Of a stretch of DNA of 64,000 nt, positions 8,678-16,684 are shown in pieces (position 1 is the stretch's first letter; every line of letters begins with the position of its first letter). A model generated the notes under the pieces. That model did no database searches, had not been told where the DNA came from, and saw nothing but the letters and a program-made list of their open reading frames with translations. A program made the position numbers and the translations under genes. The stretch is from Bdellovibrionales bacterium (GTDB lineage Bacteria; Bdellovibrionota; Bacteriovoracia; Bacteriovoracales; Bacteriovoracaceae): assembly GCA_018646675.1 (NCBI GenBank), contig JABGUH010000042.1, forward strand, positions 80,872 through 144,871, written 5' to 3'.

Positions 8678-10039
8678 ATGAATTATGGTGTGCATTCGAA
8701 GAATATCGAAACCAAGATCGACCTACTATTCTCAGAAATTCTGCAGGAGCAGCAGAAGATTAACTCCATTCAAGAGGGGGATGAGGATAAAAAGCACCTG
8801 ATTGAGGGGCTACTCGCAGATTTTACCGATTTTAGAGGACGTGGCTTCTTCTACAACTATCTCTCCTCAGGTAAGGGACATGGCCCTTTCACCCAACTGG
8901 TGGATGGCTCCGTCAAGTATGATCTAATTAGTGCGATTGGAGTTAATCTACTCGGACACTCCCATCCACTATATATCCGAGCACATTTAGAGAGCACTAC
9001 CTCCGATGTCGTAATGTGTGGCAATCTACTCCCCTATCAGGAGGCTCACCAACTATCAAAGCAGATAATTGGCCAAGTAAAAGAGTCCAGATTAAAGCAC
9101 TTCTGGTTTAGTGGTTCTGGTAGTTTTGCTAACGATACTGCATTAAAGATGATCTGGCAGAACAAAGCTCCTAACTATAAAATTCTCGCTTTCGACAAGG
9201 CTTTTGCTGGCCGCAGTGTTGCCACTCAGGAGCTAACCCACAATCCAGCTTACCGCGATGGTATGCCCTCCTACATAGAGGTAGATCATATTCCCTACTT
9301 CGATTACCAAAACCCCGAGGAGTCAGCGAATATAACCATTGCCGCCATGGAGGAGCACTTTCAAGAGAGTGGTCCCTATGCTGCTATCATGATGGAGCTA
9401 ATCCAGGGAGAAGGTGGCTTTATCTATGGTACTAAAGAGTACTATCAAAAAGTTTTAAGCTGGGCAAAGGACCATAACTTATTTGTCTGGATTGATGAAA
9501 TTCAAACTTTCGGCCGAACAACTGAACTATTTGCGTTTCAAATGTTTGAGCTGGATAAGTATGTAGACGTAGTTACTGTCGGTAAGGCACTTCAATGTTG
9601 CGGAGTACTGTTTAGTGACGAGTTAAATCCCAAGCCGGGACTAATCGCAGGAACATTTAATGGTTCTCTCGTCTCTCTTAATGCTGCCAGCAAAACAATC
9701 CGTTATTTAAGTGAGGGTAATTTTTATGGTCCTTATGGGCGAGTCAAAGAGTTGGAAAATGCGTTTCTCTCTAGCCTAAAAGCACTCTCCCATAAGAGCT
9801 GTCGTAATAAAATTTCTTACTGTGGTGGAATCGGAACAATGATCTCTTTTGAGGTCGGAGACTCATCAAAGGAGATCACGGTTCAATTTATCAAAAAACT
9901 TTATACTAACGGAGTAGTAGCATTTATGGCGGGGAATAATCCAACCAGAGTACGCTTTCTACTTCCGCTCTGTCTTACCGATCAGCATATTAGTGAGATT
10001 ATTTCCATCATTGAAAAGACAGCGCTAGAGACACTTTAA
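8678..10039 (+). CDS. class III PLP-dependent aminotransferase
   Basis: 453 residues, fold-type I. The PLP pocket is complete: IQGEGG, then WIDEIQTFGR with the Asp that holds the pyridine nitrogen, and Lys303 in TVGKALQ as the Schiff-base lysine. Relatives are acetylornithine, succinylornithine, 4-aminobutyrate and lysine-6 aminotransferases. It is followed 26 bp later by an AstD-like aldehyde dehydrogenase homologue and then argC and argB, so acetylornithine transamination (ArgD role) is likely by context. The N-terminal 60 residues are longer than in ArgD and the substrate cannot be fixed from the sequence. Confidence 0.88.
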   Translation: MNYGVHSKNIETKIDLLFSEILQEQQKINSIQEGDEDKKHLIEGLLADFTDFRGRGFFYNYLSSGKGHGPFTQLVDGSVKYDLISAIGVNLLGHSHPLYIRAHLESTTSDVVMCGNLLPYQEAHQLSKQIIGQVKESRLKHFWFSGSGSFANDTALKMIWQNKAPNYKILAFDKAFAGRSVATQELTHNPAYRDGMPSYIEVDHIPYFDYQNPEESANITIAAMEEHFQESGPYAAIMMELIQGEGGFIYGTKEYYQKVLSWAKDHNLFVWIDEIQTFGRTTELFAFQMFELDKYVDVVTVGKALQCCGVLFSDELNPKPGLIAGTFNGSLVSLNAASKTIRYLSEGNFYGPYGRVKELENAFLSSLKALSHKSCRNKISYCGGIGTMISFEVGDSSKEITVQFIKKLYTNGVVAFMAGNNPTRVRFLLPLCLTDQHISEIISIIEKTALETL

Positions 10040-10065
10040 CATGAGGCAGACACAGGAGTTTTAAT

Positions 10066-11592
10066 ATGGACTTCCCCCTAAAAGGAAACTACTTCCATGG
10101 ATCTTTTTCCATGCCACCCATTGGTGGCTCTAAAGGAGTAGAGCAGATAATTAAGAAATTCTCGCCAGCAAATACTACCCACCATCTCTGGGATGGACCA
10201 GTCGACTTTCGCCATGTTGAGCCAGCAGTTGAGTCCGCAGAGCATGGACACTTGCTATTACAGAAGAAGACATTGGAAGAACGAATTGAGATAGTTATGC
10301 GATTGCATGAACAAGTTGAGGTTAACCGATCAGAAATAGAAACAGCCATTGCCTTAGAGACAGGTAAACCACTCCACGATGCTAAATGTGAACTAGATAC
10401 CTTGCAGCAACAGACGCAACACCTAATCCAGGTGGCCCGTCAAGAGATCGCTACCCAGCAAGTTGAGCTAAATAGTGGGGTTGATGCCAATATCTACTAC
10501 CGTCCCCTAGGAATTTCGTTAATTATCTCATCTTCGTTTTTGCCCATTTTGCAAACGGGTTCTGATATTGTCTCCACCATTCTGGCCGGTAATAGCTTTA
10601 TTCTTAAGCCATCTGAAAAAGTAATGTTTAGCAGTCAGCTACTTATCGAGTCTATCGACCAGGCTGGCTTGCCCAACGGAGTAGCAAATATGCTACAAGG
10701 TCCGGCAGAGTTAACTCAACGAATTTTACGTCAAAAAGAGATTCGAGTTGTTCTGTTCTATGGAAGTAGTGAAAACGGTTTAAGTATTCTACAAAATGCC
10801 AGCATTGACCCCACCAAGCAAATATCACTACACTTAGGTGCTAAAAACAGCACCATCGTTCATCAAGATGCTAAGCTGGAACCTACACTAATTAACCTAC
10901 TCTACTCCGCATTCTCATCCGCCGGCCAAAATGCGCTATCAACCTCCTTGGTGGCAATTCATCGCTCTATACATCAAGATTTTATTTCACAATTTCATAA
11001 ACTAGCTAAAAAAATTGTGATCGATCACCCGATCGAACATGAGCATGAACCATTTATGGGGCCACTAATTGACCAACAGGCAGTGGACAACTATCTACTC
11101 TACATGGGCATGGCAAAACGTGAAGGAATAGAAGAGATAATGAGAGGAAAACAGTTAAGTAAGAGATATCCAGGCCACTACGTGTCACCTGCAATTCATC
11201 TAACTGATTGTGACCACACTGACTCTCACTTCCTTTCAAATGAAATTATTGGTCCCGTTTGTACCTTTCTGGTATATGACGAAATTGAGCAAGCCATTAA
11301 CTTGGTTAATTCCTCGCAATATGGATTAGTCACATCGCTATTTACATCAGACAAAAATATTCAGCAAAGATGTATCGAAACTATTTGTAGTGCAAATATT
11401 AATCTCAACCTACCAACAACCTTTCAACGCTTCTCACTACCGATTATGGGAATTAAGCAGTCTGGAAATTACCACCCTGGAGGTTCTGGAACAATTAGAC
11501 AATCGGTCTACCCCCTCTCTTGTCTAGAGTCAAATAGTCTTTATGAGAATAACCTGGAACCAATTAAAAGGGGTATCAACTATGACAACTAA
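10066..11592 (+). CDS. aldehyde dehydrogenase homologue lacking catalytic residues
   Basis: A 508-residue member of the ALDH superfamily, closest in look to AstD (succinylglutamate semialdehyde dehydrogenase). The cofactor fold is kept: LAGNSFILKPSE near residue 180 and FYGSSENG near 230. The three catalytic positions are changed. The oxyanion Asn is Phe158 (SSFLP in place of YNFP), the general-base Glu is His256 (LHLGAKN in place of LEMGG), and the nucleophilic Cys is Ala290 (SAGQNALS in place of SAGQRC). His256 and Ala290 are 34 apart, the spacing of Glu and Cys in active ALDHs. It is full length with no frameshift, so a structural or regulatory role, or a different reaction, is more likely than decay. 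Its end overlaps the argC start by 11 bp. Confidence 0.85.
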   Translation: MDFPLKGNYFHGSFSMPPIGGSKGVEQIIKKFSPANTTHHLWDGPVDFRHVEPAVESAEHGHLLLQKKTLEERIEIVMRLHEQVEVNRSEIETAIALETGKPLHDAKCELDTLQQQTQHLIQVARQEIATQQVELNSGVDANIYYRPLGISLIISSSFLPILQTGSDIVSTILAGNSFILKPSEKVMFSSQLLIESIDQAGLPNGVANMLQGPAELTQRILRQKEIRVVLFYGSSENGLSILQNASIDPTKQISLHLGAKNSTIVHQDAKLEPTLINLLYSAFSSAGQNALSTSLVAIHRSIHQDFISQFHKLAKKIVIDHPIEHEHEPFMGPLIDQQAVDNYLLYMGMAKREGIEEIMRGKQLSKRYPGHYVSPAIHLTDCDHTDSHFLSNEIIGPVCTFLVYDEIEQAINLVNSSQYGLVTSLFTSDKNIQQRCIETICSANINLNLPTTFQRFSLPIMGIKQSGNYHPGGSGTIRQSVYPLSCLESNSLYENNLEPIKRGINYDN

Positions 11593-12637
11593 GATTCGGG
11601 CCGCCATCATGGGTGGATCTGGTTATGCTGCAGCAGAACTAGTTAAACGACTGGTCAATCACCCCAATGCAGAATTGATACGAATATCTAGTATTGACTA
11701 CGTCGGTGAGAATATTGGCGCCGTTCACCGATCTTTTGCTGACCGACTGCCATACACTCTTGAGGACTTAACCCCTGAAAAAGTGGCCGAGGGGTGCGAT
11801 ATTGTGTTTCTCTGCCTACCCCATAAAGTCTCCTATCTGATGGCACCCAAACTGTTTTCTCAAAACGTAAAGATTATTGATTTTTCTGGTGACTATCGAA
11901 TCCGCGACCAACAAGTCTATAATAAATATTACAATACCACTCATACAAACCCGGACAATATTGAGAGCTTTGTCTATGGACTACCTGAACTAAATGCCAA
12001 CTCAATTCGTAATGCCAATCGAGTTGCAAACCCTGGATGCTTCCCGACTGCAACAGCACTTAGCCTGCTCCCACTAGCTCAAGCAGGATTGTTAACCGGC
12101 AAGGTCCGCGTGGTTGGCCCAACCGGCAGTAGCGGCAGCGGTGTTCATCCACAACCGGGAACTCATCATCCCCTACGCCACAAAAATATTAAAAGTTATA
12201 AACCTCTAACACATCAACACCAGCCTGAGATGTTGCAGATTTTGTCTGATGCTGGAGGGCAGAACCTCGCTGTCGATTTTGTTCCCATCTCAGCACCACT
12301 CTCTAGAGGCATACTAACCAATGCTATTATTGATCTACCTGAAAGTACTAATGACAGTGATATTTTTGATATCTATCAACAATACTATCAACATTCCCCC
12401 TTTATACGAGTACTCTCAAAGGGTAAATTCCCAGAGATTGTCTCCGTCGCCGGTACCAACTACGTTGAGCTAGGAATCCAACTAGGTGAGAGACATGACG
12501 GAAGCCGTACTCTTGTATCAATCGCCTCTATTGATAATCTAGTCAAGGGGGCCAGTGGGCAGGCAATTCAGAACATGAATTTAATGTTTGGATTAGATGA
12601 GTGTAGCGGCTTAGATGATTTTGCCCTTTGGCCATAA
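11582..12637 (+). CDS. argC: N-acetyl-gamma-glutamyl-phosphate reductase
   Basis: A 351-residue enzyme that reduces N-acetylglutamyl phosphate to the semialdehyde with NADPH in arginine synthesis. The NADP-binding GGSGYAAAELV is at the N-terminus, and the catalytic cysteine is Cys153 in NPGCFPT; GPTGSSGSG and a His-rich HQHQPE stretch follow as in the family. The start used is the ATG at 11582 behind AAAAGGGG, which overlaps the preceding stop; a longer frame from 11543 has no ribosome binding site. It precedes argB by 26 bp, as in many arginine operons. Confidence 0.95.
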   Translation: MTTKIRAAIMGGSGYAAAELVKRLVNHPNAELIRISSIDYVGENIGAVHRSFADRLPYTLEDLTPEKVAEGCDIVFLCLPHKVSYLMAPKLFSQNVKIIDFSGDYRIRDQQVYNKYYNTTHTNPDNIESFVYGLPELNANSIRNANRVANPGCFPTATALSLLPLAQAGLLTGKVRVVGPTGSSGSGVHPQPGTHHPLRHKNIKSYKPLTHQHQPEMLQILSDAGGQNLAVDFVPISAPLSRGILTNAIIDLPESTNDSDIFDIYQQYYQHSPFIRVLSKGKFPEIVSVAGTNYVELGIQLGERHDGSRTLVSIASIDNLVKGASGQAIQNMNLMFGLDECSGLDDFALWP

Positions 12638-12663
12638 TCGTCTAATTGAGATCAGGACCAAAA

Positions 12664-13488
12664 ATGTCAACTAGATCAGAACTAATTGTAATTAAGTTTG
12701 GTGGAGAGATCATTACTGATCCAACTAGCTTGAGCAACTTGGCATCCTCAATTGCCCAACTCTTTGCCCATAATTTTCAAATTGTTTTGGTACACGGTGG
12801 AGGGCCGATCGCCACCAAGCTAGGAGCGAAACTAGGAGTTAAGTCCACAATGGTTGGAGGGCGGCGTATCACCTGTCCCAAGTCACTGGAGATAATGAAA
12901 ATGACTCTGCCGGGGGTTATTAATAGTAATATATTGGCCGCACTAAAAGCGACCTCACTCCCCTCTGTTGCGGTAAGCGCTATTAGCTATATTGATGCGA
13001 TTAAGCGTCCCCCAAGAAAGGTTAGTGGTAGCAAGGGGAAAATAATCGACTTTGGTGCTGTCGGCGATGTTGTGAAAGTTGATCCTACTTATATAAATAG
13101 TTTAACTGCAGCTGGATATATCCCTGTCGTCTCCCCACTTTGTGCTGACAATGAAGGTAATATCCTAAATATCAATGCCGACACCATTGCTGTCAAAACT
13201 GCCCAGGCGATAAAAGCTACTCGTTTCGTACTGATAACTAAAGTTGGCGGTGTTTTTGAAGATCTTGATGATCTGACCTCTCGCCTCCCTCTCCTCACCC
13301 AACAGAGTGCCTACGAAATGATTGAAAACGGCAAGATTCAAGGGGGGATGATCCCTAAGTTGGAGGAGAGCTTTATTTTGCTGCAAAAGCAACTTAAGGT
13401 ATTTCATATTACTGGTGTGAATAGTAAAGACTCACTTAACGAGGAGATACACAATCCAGGAAGTCAGGGTACGGCAGTTACCAGTTAA
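12664..13488 (+). CDS. argB: acetylglutamate kinase
   Basis: A 274-residue amino-acid kinase that phosphorylates N-acetylglutamate with ATP, the step before ArgC. Family motifs include IKFGGEI at the N-terminus, LVHGGGP near residue 45, then VSPLCAD, NINADTIA and a late GGMIPKLEE. The ATG at 12664 is preceded by TCAGGA; a TTG 18 bp further up is less likely. It is last in the aminotransferase, ALDH-like, argC, argB operon and ends 11 bp from the convergent FHA-protein gene. No terminator hairpin is evident between them. Confidence 0.93.
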   Translation: MSTRSELIVIKFGGEIITDPTSLSNLASSIAQLFAHNFQIVLVHGGGPIATKLGAKLGVKSTMVGGRRITCPKSLEIMKMTLPGVINSNILAALKATSLPSVAVSAISYIDAIKRPPRKVSGSKGKIIDFGAVGDVVKVDPTYINSLTAAGYIPVVSPLCADNEGNILNINADTIAVKTAQAIKATRFVLITKVGGVFEDLDDLTSRLPLLTQQSAYEMIENGKIQGGMIPKLEESFILLQKQLKVFHITGVNSKDSLNEEIHNPGSQGTAVTS

Positions 13489-13499
13489 AAGCAGTGTTC

Positions 13500-15482
13500 C
13501 TATCTACGTTTGGGATAAAAGTTGAATGGCTGATTAACTTCAACCTGTCCACCACCTCGAGGCTCTGGGAACCGAATACCCCGCAGGACAGTGACAACAC
13601 AACGCTTAACCTCTCCTGGCATCGATGCTTCTGCTGACTCTACTCCTGCTCGAGAGACATGGCCCGAAGCTGCGATAATAAAATTCATCCTGACTACCCC
13701 GTGGAATATTCGCTCTGAATAATCTAAAACCTTCTGATAACAGTAACGAAATTGTGGAAGATGATTCAGTAATATATCCCTAATGATTGATGGGTCCATC
13801 CCGCCTAAAATAACGGTCTCAAATGGTAGCCCCGCAGTGAAGATATCCTTTTTATCGACTAATCCCTCAACGCCCTGAGCTCGGTCAAGCTTCCCAGATA
13901 CCGCTCCGGTCAAAGATCCCGCCCGTTGACGGATCGTCGCCTTGGTAACCGTAGCACTAATATCACCACCCTCCAGTTTTGCGGCACCGATCCCACGTGT
14001 ATCATTCTTGGCAACTTTTATATTTTTGGTACTGCGCCCCTTGGCCAGCAGTGAACTCATGGTACTCATAAAATCAGGAGACTTATAGGTATCTACCCTC
14101 CCCCTTTTATTGCTCCTGCGATTAATATGTTTTCCAACTGGAGTTGTCCGAGATGCGGCCCTTTTCTTAACAGAAATAGGTGCCTTGGTGACCCTTTGTG
14201 AACGGATCACTTTTTTTGCCTTTCTTGGTGCTGCCTTCCTAACCTTAAATTTTTTAGTAACTTTTTTCCTGCTAGATGGCCTTTTCTTGGCAATTTTCTC
14301 CACTTTGGATTTTACCTTTGGCTTGATGATTTTTCTCTTATTGTCTTTCATCGCCTTCTTAATTGAAGTACTTTTCTTACTCCACTTTTTTTTATAAAGG
14401 ATGGTGGCGACTCTAGCAGGGTTTTTTTCCTCATCAAGCTCGGGATCGACCTCAAATATTGTCATCGCTCCCATGAAAAAAGTGATGGTCAGAAAAACGG
14501 CTATTAGATATTTTTTAAAATCAGAATCTCGACGCATAATTGGAGCATGGTCAACCGCAGGAGGATGATCTGTGCGTCTGACTGATATCTGAACATCTCC
14601 ATTGAAAAACTGGAGGATGTCATCTTCATCCAAGGTGCTATACTCACTGCTCTGCTTAACCCCTTGATCATCTTTTAGTGAAAAGTGCTCATGCCCCGCA
14701 GGTGGGTAGATAAATACCTCATCGGACTTTATCTCTATAAACCGCTCCTTACCGCCTTTAGGTAAATAGGCATACTCCAGATCGGCTGTTCCTTGCTTGA
14801 TTCCCACTAAAGGAACTCCTCCATCAACAATCGGTATATAGTCAACGGAGTAGATATTATCTTTAAAAAGAATAATGACCTCTACAGCCTTTAGGGTAAG
14901 ATCGTAGTTGAAAATTGGGTAAAGATTAGAATCATCCTCGAAAATATACTCCGAAAACTCCGCCTTAGGATCACGTGCCAAGGGGTATCGCACAATACGA
15001 TTAGCCGTTGCTGGCTTGGGGAGCGGCACATCAACTCCATCCGAAGTAACAGGTGGAATCGGGAGTCCTGTTTGATCTGATCTGCTCTCCATGGCGGGAG
15101 GCAAATGTCCTTCCTGAATATCAAGTGGGGGGGGAAACGTCACTGCTGTTTGTAACAAGCCAAATGTTAGTTGATGCTTGGAGATCATTAATTGATCCCC
15201 CTCTTTTAGCTCACCGACCACAACCTTCTCACGATTAACAAATGTCCCGTTTAGGCTATGTAGATCATAGATTTTTGCTCCTGTGGGCATCAATTCCAAT
15301 ATTGCATGAATGGCAGATACATCTGTGTCCGGGATGATGATATCACATATATCAGCTCGACCGATTAGCATCCTTTTTTTAGTTAACGCAAAATGTTGCT
15401 GGTTGCCTGCTGCCTGACCTTTATCGCTTGTCAGCTCAAAGCGAGTTACTACCAACTTGGAATTATTATCTATATCATTCAA
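13500..15482 (-). CDS. gltG: FHA/AgmX-domain gliding-type protein (GltG-like)
   Basis: 660 residues. An FHA domain at about 30-115 (LIGRADICDIIIPD, SAIHA, SLNGTFVN) would bind phosphothreonine partners in the cytoplasm. One membrane helix lies at about 320-342, followed by a very basic Lys/Arg periplasmic stretch (about 360-470). The last 95 residues match the AgmX/PglI C-terminal domain (PQFRYCYQKVL, GVVRMNFIIAASGHVS, IRFPEP), related to TonB-type ends. This is the GltG architecture of the Myxococcus gliding complex, which spans the inner membrane and joins cytoplasmic signalling to periplasmic parts. The TTG start has GGAG 8 nt upstream. It is the last gene of a six-gene operon. Confidence 0.82.
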   Translation of the reverse strand: MNDIDNNSKLVVTRFELTSDKGQAAGNQQHFALTKKRMLIGRADICDIIIPDTDVSAIHAILELMPTGAKIYDLHSLNGTFVNREKVVVGELKEGDQLMISKHQLTFGLLQTAVTFPPPLDIQEGHLPPAMESRSDQTGLPIPPVTSDGVDVPLPKPATANRIVRYPLARDPKAEFSEYIFEDDSNLYPIFNYDLTLKAVEVIILFKDNIYSVDYIPIVDGGVPLVGIKQGTADLEYAYLPKGGKERFIEIKSDEVFIYPPAGHEHFSLKDDQGVKQSSEYSTLDEDDILQFFNGDVQISVRRTDHPPAVDHAPIMRRDSDFKKYLIAVFLTITFFMGAMTIFEVDPELDEEKNPARVATILYKKKWSKKSTSIKKAMKDNKRKIIKPKVKSKVEKIAKKRPSSRKKVTKKFKVRKAAPRKAKKVIRSQRVTKAPISVKKRAASRTTPVGKHINRRSNKRGRVDTYKSPDFMSTMSSLLAKGRSTKNIKVAKNDTRGIGAAKLEGGDISATVTKATIRQRAGSLTGAVSGKLDRAQGVEGLVDKKDIFTAGLPFETVILGGMDPSIIRDILLNHLPQFRYCYQKVLDYSERIFHGVVRMNFIIAASGHVSRAGVESAEASMPGEVKRCVVTVLRGIRFPEPRGGGQVEVNQPFNFYPKRR

Positions 15483-15502
15483 AATCCAACTCCATCCGCA
15501 TA

Positions 15503-15760
15503 TTAGCGTATCTGACCAACGGCCCTGATGATTTTGTCATTAAAATTTTTTCTATATGGTAACTTGTTTTTAAATCCACGTTGATAGCGAGGTGAAATGG
15601 ACAGATCACCAGGAGAACCAGCCTCACCTTCGACAATCAGATCAGAGAAATCAAATTTTTCATATTTTTTATACTTATAGATTATCCTCTTCTGTGGTTT
15701 ATCTGCAGACTGGGCAGTAGCTGTCATAATCAGCAGTAGGGATATTAATAATAGTTTCAT
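15503..15760 (-). CDS. cglF: CglF-like small secreted gliding protein
   Basis: 85 residues with a signal peptide (hydrophobic to about residue 18, ending TAQSA). The mature part carries the pattern known from CglF-type proteins: an FDF strand followed by VEGEAGSPGDL, then a basic-aromatic segment and a PYRKNFNDKIIRAV helix. In Myxococcus, CglF is a small outer-membrane-associated factor of the gliding machinery. Its ATG overlaps the stop of the upstream TPR lipoprotein gene (ATGA), so translation is coupled. The FHA/AgmX gene follows after 20 bp. The family call comes from recalled motif resemblance plus position. Confidence 0.65.
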   Translation of the reverse strand: MKLLLISLLLIMTATAQSADKPQKRIIYKYKKYEKFDFSDLIVEGEAGSPGDLSISPRYQRGFKNKLPYRKNFNDKIIRAVGQIR

Positions 15761-16683
15761 GCTTGATCCCCTAGTAGTTGTTTGATCTTTTCATATTGTT
15801 TCGACAGTGACTCTAACTGTTTAGCATCAACTCGTTCTATTAATTCTCTTGCCTCTGTCTTTTTCTCAGAAAGAATTAGTGCCAATGCATGGTTTAGAGC
15901 AATATAGGGACTCAAACTATGGGGTTCCGGAATCTGCGCAAAAAGACTAATCGCCTTTCTGGGGTTTCCCTTGGCCAAGTGATATGTTGCCAAACCATTG
16001 ATTACATCAATGTCCTTATTCTGCTCCTGATGTAGTGACATTAAAAGTGGGAACGCCTGATCAAAGAAACCATATCTTAGATATAACTGTGCTAGGTTAA
16101 ATTTGGGCGTTTTTGCCTTGCGATCCATTTTAATTACTGAGAGCAAAGCCTCAAGGGCCTTGGCATCCTCACCCTGGCGTAAATAGAGAACAGCAAGATT
16201 ATTTATGGCAGGCGAATATTTAATATCTAATTCACGGGACTTGTTAAAGAATAAAAGAGCCTTACGATACTCATTTTTAAGGAAGTAACAGACACCCACT
16301 TGATTCCAGTAGCTGGGATGTTTGTGGAATTTTAAAAAATTACCTCTCAATATCTTCTCTGCTTGTTCAAATTCACCTTGATGGCAGAGGCTATTCGCCT
16401 GCCCGATTGGCTGATCCTTGGCTTGTACACTCTCTAGCCTTGGAGATGAAGCTCTAGATAACGACTCATTTGATAGAACGTCTTTGTCCTCAGCCCCCCC
16501 TAAAAAATAGTCCATCTCTTTACGATAATGTTCAATCTCAGGAGGTATAAAATCACTATTTTCAATCCAGTAAAATTCATCCTTTTTTTCAGAGCCTGCC
16601 ATATTCTTGCTTCCCTTGGTACTGGATGAACAAGATATAAGCAGCTGCGTCACCAAAAGAATAAATAGTATTTTTGAGATCAT
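15757..16683 (-). CDS. gltE: TPR lipoprotein, GltE-like
   Basis: 308 residues. A signal peptide with lipobox LLISC puts the lipid-bearing Cys at residue 18. After a charged linker, residues 95-300 hold about six TPR units (for example YRKALLFFNKSRELD and NNLAVLYLRQGEDAKALEALL). The size and layout resemble GltE (AglT), a periplasmic TPR protein needed for adventurous gliding in Myxococcus. It lies 1 bp after the large TPR gene and overlaps the CglF-like gene by 4 bp. TPR similarity alone is weak; the operon context carries the assignment. Confidence 0.72.
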   Translation of the reverse strand: MISKILFILLVTQLLISCSSSTKGSKNMAGSEKKDEFYWIENSDFIPPEIEHYRKEMDYFLGGAEDKDVLSNESLSRASSPRLESVQAKDQPIGQANSLCHQGEFEQAEKILRGNFLKFHKHPSYWNQVGVCYFLKNEYRKALLFFNKSRELDIKYSPAINNLAVLYLRQGEDAKALEALLSVIKMDRKAKTPKFNLAQLYLRYGFFDQAFPLLMSLHQEQNKDIDVINGLATYHLAKGNPRKAISLFAQIPEPHSLSPYIALNHALALILSEKKTEARELIERVDAKQLESLSKQYEKIKQLLGDQA

Positions 16684-16684
16684 A

